64,000 nucleotides of DNA, from NCBI GenBank assembly GCA_043228905.1, contig JBHGNT010000020.1, positions 1,302,001 through 1,366,000 on the forward strand, given 5' to 3'. Below the pieces are notes generated by a model. It searched no databases. It was not told the origin of the DNA and was given only the letters and a program-made list of their open reading frames with translations. Origin of the DNA: Azolla caroliniana. Lineage: Eukaryota; Polypodiophyta. A program made the translations under genes and the position numbers. This document shows positions 1 through 10,799 of this stretch, in pieces (the first letter of the stretch is position 1; each line of letters begins with the position of its first letter).

Positions 1-1165
1 TCTTTAGTCGTACGCTGGCTAGGCCTTCCAGCATCAACGGCTAGAACCCGAAGGCCTTCGTTTTCCGGACTTCATCACTCCCGACCCCGATTCCCACCGA
101 CGCCGAGTAGTGGATGGTCTCCGCGTGGCAAACCGCCACTTCCTCCATGAGCCGTTTCATCCCCGCTCCTCCGACGTTCAGATCCAAGGCCCTCCGGGTT
201 TCGCTAGCGTGTACCCGCATGTTCCACAGGTACACCACGTTGGCCCTTATCGCTTCGGCGAAGTCCTCGCAGTCCTTTCGGGCGTGGCCGACCGCGTCGC
301 ACCACAAGCACTGATGCCCAACCGAAAGCCTTCGCTCACGATCTTGTTCACCGATGTCCCTCCGTGCCTATGCAATCTGGAGGTCCCTCACCATCTGAGT
401 CAACTCCTCTAGAGCCGCTCCACCGGATAGGCCTTTGACCACGCTGGTCGAAGTCGAGCCGGTCTCGAGCCAGTCTTGGGTCTCCTCCCTTCGCGCCGGT
501 GGGGGTACCTTGAGCTTCCTTGCCGCAACAGAACCCGCCCCCGATGAGCCTTTATCAACCCACTCACGCCGTTTGTCGAAACGACCGCAGACTCTCGTCA
601 CCATGGCCCAGTCGGTTGTTAGCCCTTCATCGGTCTCCAGCAGGAGGTCCACTTGCTCCCGGTCCCTCACGTCCACCGATTTAACAAATAATAGGACACG
701 ACTTGTGTCCAATGCGGTCCGGTCCAGTGCCGAAAGACCCACGAAGTGTTCTTCAAACTCCCAGAGGAGCACCGACGCGTTTCTCCCCTTTTCGGGGGTC
801 TCCACCCATTCCATGAAGCCCCGCTTTGATAGCTAAAGTGTGTCATCAAGCTCGTATTTCTCAAGAAGCTGACCTTCAAACTCTCCCCATGTCCAGCTCT
901 CAGCCCATACCTCGAGCACCTCCGCGTGGATGCCTGGCATCACCACCTGAGTGAATCCAGCCAGTCGCCAGTCTTCCGGAATGTCCCTCATCACCATTTC
1001 GGCTCGGTAGGCCTCCAAGTAGCTCGTGGCGTCCTTTCCACCGAACCAGCCCATCGTGTCGACGATTGCTTCAATAGCCCTATCGAGGGCACCTGTGCCT
1101 TCACACGAACTCACTAATCGATCTACAGCTGAAACCATGGTCTCTGCAAGCTCCGTTCCCCTCAT
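1..1165 (-). pseudogene. gag-like polyprotein remnant of a minus-strand LTR retrotransposon
   Basis: The first ATG is at 1165 and a single minus-strand frame runs to the left edge, interrupted only by three TAG codons (about 833-835, 366-368 and 41-43). The first block has the tryptophan-rich, acidic look of a plant retrotransposon gag (GWFGGKD, WTWGEFEGQLLEKYELDD). The third block carries a zinc-knuckle-like CDAVGHARKDC. The gag begins just downstream of a tRNA-Trp-like primer binding site and an LTR with a minus-strand TATA box, so gag of a truncated LTR element is the best reading. No protease or reverse transcriptase is visible because the element leaves the window. The exact lineage is not assigned. 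Confidence 0.6.
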
Positions 1166-1188
1166 CTTTTCTATTCCTCTGCCGCCTG

Positions 1189-1206
1189 TTCACGTCGGGT
1201 TCACCA
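1189..1206 (-). other. primer binding site, complementary to tRNA-Trp 3' end
   Basis: On the minus strand the sequence directly after the LTR reads TGGTGAACCCGACGTGAA. From memory this matches the complement of the 3' end of plant tRNA-Trp (GTCGGGTTCA plus CCA). It lies 4 nt from the LTR end and 24 nt before the gag ATG, the normal place for a primer site. Confidence 0.6.
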
Positions 1207-1210
1207 ACTA

Positions 1211-1880
1211 TGTGGCATTGTTACGCATGTGTGTATAGAACGAGGCGGGACCACGAGGATCTTGGATCGAGGAATAACTGATAAGGAGTAGGAGCAAGAA
1301 AGACAACGGTCGTGCTTCCACACACACACACACACACATACACAGAAACCGCAACCGAATGAAACAACGGAAAGGAGACGAATGCGTATATGTATATATA
1401 TATATTCTAATGAAAAAGGGGTTACAACCGGCAAGCCGATGAGCAACAATCTCCTACGCCTACGCACACGCACATAGAAGAGCGAGATGGAGATTCTGCC
1501 CGAAGCACTCGGGTGTTCCGCGGAGCAGAATCAGCCTCCCAAAAACCTACACAGATCAAATACAGAGAAAGTCGGAGGAGAAGAGCTCAGTCCTAGTTTG
1601 ACAACACTTCGTCCTCGACAAAAGCGATCCCCTTTTACGATTCCTCTCCCTCTCTTTTATAGCCCAAGGAGGGAGGCCGTTACAACTTGTTACATCATCT
1701 TTATTCTCTGTCCTTTCAAATAGAGATATGCCTCAATTTCCTACCTATCAAATCCGTGCGACCTAGGATATTCACATCAGCCGACTTGTACCTAAATATG
1801 TACATTACAACAAAACTTGTGCCCGTGTGTAAGGGCCGGTTCGTGCACATCCTTCTCCGATTCCGCCTAGGGACGATTTT
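1211..1880 (-). repeat. 5' LTR of the minus-strand gag element (outer end approximate)
   Basis: The inner edge begins TGTGG at 1211, next to the primer site. A minus-strand TATA box (CTATAAAAGAG) lies near 1650-1662. The LTR holds a CA-repeat at 1321-1339 and an AT-repeat near 1390-1405. The outer boundary is uncertain: copia-homologous sequence is recognisable from about 1887, so the LTR ends before that. The left partner LTR is outside the window, so no target duplication can be checked. Confidence 0.45.
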
Positions 1881-1886
1881 CTCCAC

Positions 1887-2640
1887 GACACCGGAAAATT
1901 GCAAGTTTTCCGGAAAGCAAAGCCCAAAGACAAAGGCAGAGAAGTCGGATATGACAAAGATACCATATACCTCTACCGTCGGAAGCTTACAGTACGCAAT
2001 GGTGTGCACCCGACCGGATATTGCGTATGCTGTCGGAGAAGTCAAACGGTTCATGAGCAATCCGGGAAGAGAGCACTGGAACGCGGTCAAGTGGATACTC
2101 CGGTATCTGAAAGGTACCTCGAGTATGTGCCTTCAGTTTGGCTTCGGTAAACCCCAACTTGACGGATTCACAGATTCGGATATGTCGACTGATGTGGATA
2201 CCGTTCGGTCTACATCTGGATATGTCATGACCTATGCACAAGGAGTCGTATCGTGGCAGTCGAGACTGTAGAAGTCCGTTGCACTGTCGACAACGGAAGC
2301 GTAGTAGATGGCAGTTGTGGAAGCCGGAAAGGAAATAATCTAGATGAAGGACTTCATCGGAGAGCTAGGGATCTGGCAGGAGGAATTCTGGCTCTACTGC
2401 AACAGTCAAAGTGCCATCCACCTTGTGAAGAATGCGTCCTAGCATTCCCGGATGAAGCACATCCAACGGAGGTGTCACTGGATCGGGGAGAGAGTAGAAT
2501 ATCAAGACTTCATGCTGATGAATATCCACATGAAGGAGAATAGATCGGATATGCTGACCAAGGTGCTTTCAACCGACAAGCTGGACGCATGCCGAAGACG
2601 GATCAGATTAACGAGAAAACCCATGCCGGAGTGAAGGGGG
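1887..2640 (+). pseudogene. Ty1/copia pol 3' fragment (RT tail and RNase H)
   Basis: Translation matches the last ~240 residues of the intact copia polyprotein ending at 45889 in this window. It includes the RT-tail motifs GSLQYAMVCTRPDIAYAVG and FMSNPGREHWNAVKWILRYLKG, then the RNase H start FTDSDMSTD and STSGYVMTYA. The frame is broken by TAG codons (about 2269 and 2302). The part upstream of the RT tail is missing, replaced by the LTR of the minus-strand element to the left. A polypurine tract (GAAGGGGGAG) and a 3' LTR follow directly. Confidence 0.85.
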
Positions 2641-2644
2641 AGTT

Positions 2645-2949
2645 TGTTGGGAAGTCGGTCCCTCTAGATGGGATTTGGATGAGAACCGGAGGAGCCGGAT
2701 CAAACAAGACGGATGAAGGAACCGGATCCGGAAGGGTTCCGGATGAGACGCGGAAACTAGATCGAGTGAATCCGGATGGATCCGGTACAAACCGGATCCA
2801 AGGACATATGTGTAAATACGTTTCATGGTGAGCCTATTAAGGCTATATTTGTAAATAGCCCAAAATTCATATAAGTATAAATATGACTTAGGGAAATTAC
2901 TTTAGTATATGGTGTAGTAGTTGTTGCTAGTTGTATCATCGTTGTACAC

Positions 2950-2992
<43 letters not shown>

Positions 2993-3232
2993 CAGAACTA
3001 GATTTCTGTTGTAATCGCCGGTTGGCAAAGACATAGAGCTCGAGTTCATTGCCTTTGAGTCTCTCATTGTATTCTTTTGTCTCCTATAGTGATAGTTGGA
3101 GCTTGTGGGATCCCGTGGTTTTTCCCATTAGGGTTTTCCACGTAAACATCTTGTGCCATCTGGTTTCAATTTGTTCTCTTCCATTCGTTGTTTTAGTCTC
3201 GGTTGTGGTCGAGCGTTATTTCTACACAAACA
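2645..3232 (+). repeat. 3' LTR of the copia fragment
   Basis: The LTR starts TGTTGGG after a polypurine tract and ends AACA at 3232. It shares the 5' start, the conserved hairpin (2841-2860), the TATA region and the CGTGGTTTTTCCC block with the intact copia LTR at 41107. A GA-repeat lies at about 2952-2990. The outer flank is another copia gag. Confidence 0.8.
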
Positions 3233-5427
3233 GAGTTCTCTACTGCTTTGCATCCAATGTCAGTGGTCAGCTACTGAGATACATTTGGGACGCCAAGATG
3301 CCAAAGGATGCTTGGGAAAATCTGAAGAAGGTATTCACTGCAAGCACCACAACCAAAAAGCTACAACTCAAACAAGAGTTGAGCAACGTCCAGCAAAGAG
3401 ACATGTTGGTGGCTAATTACACCTCCTGGATCAAAGATATCTACGACTCTCTCGCCTCCATTAACGCGACAGTCGAGTAGGACGAAATGGTGCAGGTCTA
3501 TCTCGTTGGGTTGGCATCTAAGTTTGGACCCATTCTAGATGTGGTCTGCACAACAGAGAGTACGTCGTCATTTTTCGAGTTGGAATCGATGCTTCTTGTT
3601 GAAGAGAACCACTCGAGTGTGTCAATGAGCATGCACACCGACAACAAAATGATGTACACAGAGGAGGATAGAACCCGTGGTCATGGTAGAAGAGTTGGGT
3701 TGGCACGCAATGGAGGCGGGCGACAACAGTTCCGGATCATCATGCGACAATAGTTCTGGATTCTTCAGGAGTAGGGTGAGTCAAGGCGGTGCCGGAAACC
3801 GGCAAGCAAAGGCCGAAACAGAGTGCTGGTATTGTGCCAAGAAGGGCCACAGAAAGAGTGACTGCTAGAAGAAGTGCTCCAATTCAGACAAATTCTGATC
3901 GCACCGGGGTGATGTAGACAGGAGTCAAAGATGCATTACGTCGAGGGCTTAGTAGGAGCTGGAGATGGATCGGGCCTAGCCTTCGTGATGAAGCACAAGG
4001 CCAATTCAATGGCGATGAATACCTCCAAACTGAACGAGGTATGGTATGTCGATTCCGAAGCATCAAACCACATGATGAGCCACGAGGAGTGGTTCTCGTA
4101 CTTGGAGAAACCAGAAAAACCTGGGGTCGTCGAAACTGGTATTGACACCCCAAATACCATCAAACATGTTGGTGAAGTGCCCTTAAAACCATGTCGGACA
4201 AAAAGGGAACCTGATGAATGTCATGTGCGTCCCGACAGTCACAAAGAATCTGGTGTCTGTTGAACAGATTGTCGACCAAGGGATGCAGGTGTGGTTGAGA
4301 CACCTCGAGTGCTTCATCGAAGAAGAAACCAAAGTCATTGCACAAGGGTGCCGAGAAGGGAGGGTGTTTATCCTCGAAACAAATGAAGTCAGAACCGTTA
4401 TGCTTGCAAAAGGGCAAAAAGTTGAGTCGGATATCGACCTATGGCACAAGTGGTTTGGCTTTGGGAGATGCAGACAAAGAACATTGTCTTCAGATTACCG
4501 AAATTCAGTGGCTTTAACGACCAAGTCTGTGAAGCCTGCCAGTTAGGGAAGCAACACCGACTTCCATTCCTTAAGGAATGAAATTGGAGTCAGCTTGATT
4601 TGATCCAGTCGGATGTGTGGGGATTGGTACAGAATGTGCGCATCGCAGGAAGCCGTTATTTTGTAACCTTTATCGATGACTACACTCGACACACTTGGGT
4701 GTGCTTGATCGTGAAGAAGGAAGAAGTCTTTTCCTACTTCCTAAAGGTGAAGAAACTTGTTGAATGGGAAACCGGCAAGAAGATCAAGTGCCTAAGGTCG
4801 AATAGTGAAAAAGAGTACTTTTCCAACCAATTCTCGAGTTATCTGGAAAAGGAAGGAATTTGACGAGAATTCTGTTGCGGATACACACTAGAGCAGAACC
4901 ATGTGTCCGAGCGGAAGAACCAAATTATAGAGGAGATGGCACAAGCGATGCTTGAAGAGAAGCATCTACTAAAGTTTTAGTGGGCCGAAACGGTCTAGAT
5001 GGCCGTCTACATGCAGAATCAAACATCTACAACTGGAGTGTCACCACATGAGTTGTATTTCGGGAAGAAAAAAAAACTGGGACACTTGAGGGTGTTCAGC
5101 AGCATTGCCTATGTGCATGTACCAAAGGAGAAATGGAGGAAGCTAGACGCGAAAGTCGAGAAGTCCATTCTCGTCGGCTACTCGGACGAGCAAAAGGGTT
5201 ATAAATGTTATAATCCCCGAACCAAACAAGTTTGGGTCAATTTCGACGAATTGACGTCATGGTACTTGCCTTCATCTTCAACCCCTGACAACTCCATTCT
5301 GATCTCTGAGGACGAGGTCAATGAGGCTAAAATTCCTCCTAACAACGAAGAAATCGGAGCTCTAGAAGAGAGTACTATCTCATTCTGGCTGAGCGAGTGG
5401 AATGAAGGGCTGAGTCAAAAAGACTAG
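3233..5427 (+). pseudogene. Ty1/copia gag-protease-integrase remnant (second family)
   Basis: Several frames together give a copia order. Gag comes first (LRYIWDAKMPKDAWENL), then a zinc knuckle CWYCAKKGHRKSDC at about 3826-3868. A protease-like WYVDSEASNHMM follows at about 4040-4075, with the catalytic DSG changed to DSE. The integrase core (FVTFIDDYTRHTW) starts near 4600, and an integrase C-terminal piece (VSPHELYFGKK, VGYSDEQKGYKCYNP) runs to about 5270. Stops and shifts occur throughout. Reverse transcriptase is absent. The divergence from the 41107 copia indicates a different, older family. Confidence 0.75.
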
Positions 5428-6540
5428 AAAGATGATGAGTCGGCGAGTAGTGGATGCTCGGCCGTTTTTTCCCGTGTCAGAAGCCGAGGAGACAGCTTAC
5501 GCGCAAGGAGAAAGGATAAAGGAAAGAAGAAGATGCCGGAGTACGGTGTCGTGAGGATTTTTGGCCATGGTGAGAAAACCCGAGCGGGAGGAATAAAACA
5601 AGATGCGCAACATTGCACATGAACTTAGGAAAATTGTAACATAGGAATAATAGACAAATGTAAGGAGGAAAAGTAAGATGTAAAGGTATAAAGGTGATGT
5701 GCACTATGTAGACTAGAGGGAGGCACATGAAGTATGGGTGTAGGGAGTAGTGGGCATCGAGTATGTCGGTGAGAGGAGAGGGAGTTAAGACCCATCAATC
5801 TCACCTCCTAAGATTGAGGTCAAATACTCTCCTTTGAAAGAAAGGGGATTTGACCACTCCTTTCTATAATGTGCCTCACCCCTTATTACTATAAAAGGGA
5901 TTGAGACCTCACTTTGGAGGGGCTTCCACTTTTTGGGTTTCTTTGGGTTGCCATTAGGGTTTCGGAATTTTGGGTTTTAGGATCTCATTTCAGGGGTTTC
6001 ATTCATCTTCTTCTTCTTCTTCTTCTTCTTCTTCTTCTTTTCCCCTATCTGGTTAGGGTTTCATCTAGAGGGTTTACATTCGGCCCACACGACCACGGTT
6101 GTAATTGGTGTGGTGCTTTCCATAATGTATCTTGTCTTGTTTAGATCTTATTCTCTTGAATCTTAATCTCTCAAATCTTAATCTTTCTCTTCCTTCTCGG
6201 TTGAACTCCCAAGCTTCTCTCCCTCCTCTTACTCCCTAGTCCAAGACCCCCGTGGTCCCGTCCTATCTGACACGCACAAACAAGGAAGAGTTGAATCAGA
6301 GCAAATATGACTCCAGAAAGCATGAAGACGAACCTTCGAAGAAGAGGTCCGAGTCGACCAAGAGGGCCATCAGATTGGTAGAGCAAAAATTGCGGCGATC
6401 TACCGGCCAGAAGCAACCTGTAGTTTGTTGTGAAAACAGGTTCCTTTGAATGGGAAGAAGAGAACAAACTGAATCGAAAATAGATGGGTAATTCGTCTGA
6501 GGCTAAAATCGAAATCGAGAACCAATATCGAAAATCGATT
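5428..6540. other. unassigned, LTR-like non-coding stretch
   Basis: No convincing coding region. A plus-strand TATA box (TATAAAAGGG, about 5891) is followed by GGGTTT-rich sequence and a (CTT)n run at about 6008-6039, which resembles an LTR promoter and leader, but no partner repeat or termini were found. A 65-codon lysine-rich ORF at 6252-6449 is not recognised. Confidence 0.3.
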
Positions 6541-6660
6541 TAATAGCCAATTCAGAGGCTACATTTGTAAATAGCCATAAATGTTGTATGTGTATATATA
6601 CACTTAGGACAAGTAGTTAGAGAGATTAGTAGTTCATTGTTGTAGAGTTACATATAAGGT
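6541..6660 (+). repeat. copia LTR fragment
   Basis: The hairpin sequence at 6557-6576, a TATA-like stretch and CACTTAGGACAA match the middle of the copia LTRs elsewhere in the window. Both LTR ends are missing. Confidence 0.5.
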
Positions 6661-6662
6661 TG

Positions 6663-7076
6663 TGGTCATGATATGGCTTGGTATGGCTCCGAAAGGATTT
6701 GAACCCATGACCTTCATGTTACAAGGGTTGAACCTTTACCAAATATATTTTCATTTATTATTTCACTATAGGAAATTCATGTATATTCTAGATTACTCTA
6801 GAACATTCTAGAAACTTAAGGAGTACTCCTAACAATACTATAAATAGAGGCACATGGCATTATTAAGAACCAATTTGGATCAAACTATTAGGGATAGTAC
6901 TAGAGGCAAGGAGAATTAGTACTAAAGATAGAGGAATAGTAGTAAGAAGGGAAAGAGTGTGTGAGAATTACAAGAGGGGAAGAGAGAGAGAGAGAGAGAG
7001 AATGATGACAATAGGAAGTATATTATATTATATGAAGTAAGATACAAGAATGACTAGGAGGTTTAAGACTATAACG
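6663..7076 (+). repeat. left LTR of copy A with inverted R-U5
   Basis: U3 runs in normal orientation from 6663 to a TATA box at 6839 and the 12-mer arm at 6872-6883. From 6886 the sequence is the reverse complement of an R-U5: it matches the plus-strand reading of the minus-strand LTR at 58600 (TAGTACT motifs, GA-repeat, TTAAGACT) up to about 7076. Sequence then jumps into gag. The rearrangement begins exactly at the self-priming arm. Confidence 0.75.
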
Positions 7077-7746
7077 AGTTTATTAGCGAGTTTAAAGCCT
7101 ATTTTGGGGACACAAATAGCATTAGGAAGGCAATCAATAAAATTCGAAGATTGCGTGAAGGTGATCGTTTAGTCTCAGCTTACCCTACAGATTTCCGTCT
7201 ACTCGTCGTTGATATTCCCTGGGATGACCTAGCATTAATGGAGTAGTTTTCATATGGCCTGCGAAATGATGTCAAAGATTTACTCCTGACTTTCCCCGAA
7301 GAACCAAAGTCGCTCAAGTGCTACGGTGCAATAACAGACTTTCCGAATGACGTTTGGAATGTTAGTTACAAATGCCAAGAACAAGGTCGGAGCCCACATA
7401 TGCCTCAGTCATAACAAAACCATTTGCAAAGGAGTCGTATAATGCGTCTCCAACAAATACTCCAACTCCAATGGAAATCGACACCACACGTCGTCGTCGA
7501 TCATTATCGGAAGAGGAAAAGCAGCAGCGCCGAACAAATCGACTATGTCTTCATTGCGGTGGACTGGGGCATATTGCAGTGAACTATCCTCATAGGCCAA
7601 GAAGACAAGTAAATCAAATAGCCACTAGTACTAATAGTACTAAACTTGATTCTTTTCCATTAGGATTGTTAGATAGTCCTAATAGCCCAAGCCTATCAAA
7701 CAAATTTGAAGTCCTTAGTCAGGTAGAAAAAGAGTTAAACGACTAA
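7077..7746 (+). pseudogene. chromovirus gag remnant, copy A
   Basis: Homologous to the intact gag from its FISEFKACFG region onward; the first ~155 residues are deleted. A TAG breaks the frame near 7244. The zinc knuckle reads CLHCGGLGHIAVNYPH, so the last cysteine of the CCHC box is tyrosine. The C-terminus (EKELND) and the shift heptamer GTTAAAC at 7734-7740 are conserved. Confidence 0.8.
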
Positions 7747-8093
7747 GTCCAGCCAAAATAGGAGTCGTTTCGTTGGACATCCCTAGATCTGTGCAACCCA
7801 TTAGTGGTTCCATTCCCTCTAAGAAAGTTAGCAATGTCTTCCTAGCTCAAGTAACAATTAGTACTAAAAGTAACCATCCAATACTAAACTTAACCCTCCA
7901 GTACATGTGTTAACACTCCTAGATTCCGGAGCCAATTCTTGCTTCATGGATAAGAATTTCGCCCAAGTTCATAAGATATCCCTAAGAAAACTCCCTTGCC
8001 CAGCTTTTGTAGTAGTCATTGATGGTCGCCCTATTTCTTCCGGAGATATCGTAGAAGAATCAGAGATGATTAGTGTTGTCCTAAATAATTTGG

Positions 8094-9545
8094 CGTGTGT
8101 GGTATCATTTAATATAATTAGTAGTCTAGAGCATCCAATTATTTTGGGGTTACCATGGTTCAAATTACAGAATCAGAACATAGATTGGAGAACAAGAGAA
8201 ATCAGGTATCGACAATATCCAGAATCTACTCACAAGATTTCAACCATTTCGCTACATCAATTGCATGAGGAAGGAAACAAGGAATCAATGTTTGTATTCG
8301 CAATGTGTGGTATCGTTTAATATAATTAGTAGTCCAGAGCATTCAATTATTTTGGGGTTACCATGGTTCAAATTACAGAATCCGAACATAGATTGGAGAA
8401 CAAGAGAAATCAGGTATCGACAATATCCAGAATCTACTCACAAGATTTCAACCATTTCGCTACATCAATTGCATGAGGAAGGAAACAAGGAATCAATGTT
8501 TGTATTCGCAATGTGTGGTATCGTTTAATATAATTAGTAGTCCAGAGCATTCAATTATTTTGGGGTTACCATGGTTCAAATTACAGAATCCGAACATAGA
8601 TTGGAGAACAAGAGAAATCAGGTATCGACAATATCCAGAATCTACTCACAAGATTTCAACCATTTCGCTACATCAATTGCATGAGGAAGGAAACAAGGAA
8701 TCTGTCGGGATTACGGTCCCTTCGGATGGGATAGTCGGATGTCGGATTGAATGCCGACAAGCCCGGTTTCGGTTTCGGAACCAGATGATGAAGACCCCGG
8801 CTTCGGAGCCGGATGACGAATGTACCCGGAGAGAGATCCGGATGCAGGGACATATCCATGAATACGTTTTGCTAAGGGCCCCTGAGGCTATAGCTGTAAA
8901 TAGCCCCAAAGTCATATATGTATAAATATGACTTAGGGCAAACAGTTTTACTGTTGCTGATCATTTTTTCTGTTTTTCCACTCAAGAGGAGTGAAGAGGG
9001 AGCAGCCGTGAGAGAGAGAGAGAGAGATAGAGCGTGAGAGAGGAAGAGGACGACGCCTCTGTGTATTTCCGCCGCCTGTGGCGAGGACAGCGAGCTCAAG
9101 GTCGTCGCCTTGCCGCTCGCCATTGTATACTTCTCTTTGTATAGTGTTGGTTTGGAGTCTTGTACTCCCGTGGTTTTTCCCGTATAGGGTTTTCCACGTT
9201 AATCCCTGCGTATTCGTGTGTTTCTCTCTGTGGTTTCCTATTTTCTGCTGCATTGATTCGCGCTTACTCGGTTGTGGCCGAGTGGTGAAGGTTGAATCGA
9301 AGCGTCGATTCCCAACAGAATCAATGTTTGTATTCGCAGTGTGTGGTATCGTTTAATATAATTAGTAGTCCAGAGCATCCAATTATTTTGGGGTTACCAT
9401 GGTTCAAATTACAGAATCCGAACATAGATTGGAGAACAAGAGAAATCAGGTATCGACAATATCCAGAATCTACTCACAAGATTTCAACCATTTCGCTACA
9501 TCAATTGCATGAGGAAGGAAACAAGGAATCAATGTTTGTATTCGC
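8094..9545 (+). repeat. 208 bp tandem repeat, four copies, in chromovirus pol
   Basis: The same position of the repeat (GTGTGG followed by TATC) recurs with its GG at 8101, 8309, 8517 and 9345. The first three are exactly 208 nt apart; the fourth is displaced by the inserted solo LTR. Copies 2 and 3 share CATTCAATT where copies 1 and 4 have CATCCAATT. Confidence 0.9.
8703..9317 (+). mobile_element. solo copia LTR with target duplication GAATC
   Basis: Starts TGTCGGG, ends CCCAACA, 615 bp, flanked by GAATC at 8698-8702 and 9318-9322. It has the family hairpin (8886-8905), a TATA box in the TATAAATATGACTTAGGG block, a GA-repeat and the CGTGGTTTTTCCC block. A single LTR with intact duplications implies LTR-LTR recombination. 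Confidence 0.9.
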
Positions 9546-9664
9546 AGTATCAATGAAATCATCCAACACCGCTAAGGAGGAGTCAACAATTCAACTTCCA
9601 AAGAAGTATCATCATTACGCCGATGTTTTTTATAAGGTAAAATCTAGTACTCTTCCTCATAATC

Positions 9665-10204
9665 TGTTGAGAAATCGTTGTGGAATTAATCACAATAATC
9701 GAACTACGCGCTAAAATATGATTCATAGAAATGGCAGAAAAACAAGATAAACAAGAATGCACAGAGATTTACGTGAAAAACCACGGGTGAACAGATTCTT
9801 CACTATAGTATAGTGGATATGCAATACAGAGATGATTACAACACTCTAACGAGTGTATCAGCCACATAGGGCTCTTCGTGTCGGCTGTTACACACACAGC
9901 TATGGCGCGGCTCTCTCTTCTCTCTCACAGTCTCTACTACTTCTACACACACTCTATTACTACGTCTCTCTACACTCAACATGTTTTCCCTAGTTACATA
10001 TATACTTACACAACTTTTCTGGCTATTTACATACATAGCCTTTATGGGGCACACTCTTAGACTATTTACAAGTATAGTCTCCGGAGTTGGCTATTTACAC
10101 GATTCCGGTTTCGGCCTCGACCTGTCCCTCATCAACTCGGCTCCTTGACTATCAGCTTTCCGGATGGTCGGATCTTCCTCCCACTGGAGGGACATATCCC
10201 AACA
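9665..10204 (-). mobile_element. solo copia LTR, minus orientation
   Basis: On the minus strand it starts TGTTGGGATATGTCCC and ends CTCAACA, 540 bp. The flanks TAATC (9660-9664) and CAATC (10205-10209) are a target duplication with one change. It contains two versions of the family hairpin, at 10021-10040 and 10060-10079. Confidence 0.85.
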
Positions 10205-10314
10205 CAATCGACCATATGATTGTCCCATTTATTTACAACCAGGAAAAGAGCCACTGTGGGGACCGATCTACAACTTGTCACCAACCGAGCTTGAAGCTCT
10301 TTGAGTCTACATAG
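10205..10314 (+). pseudogene. chromovirus pol fragment between two copia insertions, copy A
   Basis: Matches the intact pol just upstream of RT (motif PGKEPLWGPIYNLSPTELE, with changes). It continues the sequence interrupted at 9664 and resumes at 15262 after the copia insertion. Confidence 0.75.
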
Positions 10315-10611
10315 TGTCATATTGGGTGCGATTTGCGGAAACGTGTATAGATCTATTGTCAGTCCTGAACAGCAAACAACGCAGACAAAAAATAGAATAG
10401 GTGTGGACTTACACAGTGCAAGCTCTAATGGAAAGCTTTATTGCTTCGTTCTCACTCTCTCTCTGAGTTACAATGCACAGACCCTTCGTTTCTCTATCAC
10501 TCATCACTCTATACAATGTTAGGTATTCGCTTATATACTAAGCCCTAACTTATTGACGAGTTCACACTTCGACAAATACAACTTGGAAGGAGTCGGCCTT
10601 TTATGCCAACA
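10315..10611 (-). repeat. 3' LTR of the minus-strand copia
   Basis: On the minus strand it runs TGTTGGCATAAAAG to CCAATATGACA. It is paired with 14958-15261. It is shorter than the 41107 copia LTR and unrelated to it, so this is a different copia family. Confidence 0.85.
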
Positions 10612-10799
10612 AACTCCCCCGTAAAAGGACTACTCTTTCTTGCATGTACAAGTGTTTGGGGTTATCTCCCCCGTAAGCCTGGATTACAAAATTGATCTAA
10701 GTTTATATGTTACAAGTCAGTCGGCATGCAGTCGAGTCGGCAAATGTATAGGATGTGTTGTTATTGTTCCGATTAGATCTTACCTTCTGCTCCTCATTC

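Larger units (their letters stand above)
7747..9660 (+). pseudogene. chromovirus pol N-terminus (protease) remnant, copy A
   Basis: Contains the aspartic protease motif LLDSGANSCFMD near 7909-7945 and the following linker (HPIILGLPWFKLQNQNIDW). The linker region is present four times as a 208 bp tandem repeat, which is not a multiple of three and destroys the frame. A solo copia LTR sits inside the third repeat copy. Confidence 0.8.

Noticed and set aside
8094-9545. CRISPR-like array
   Set aside because: The repeats are 208 bp with no unique spacers and lie in retrotransposon coding sequence.
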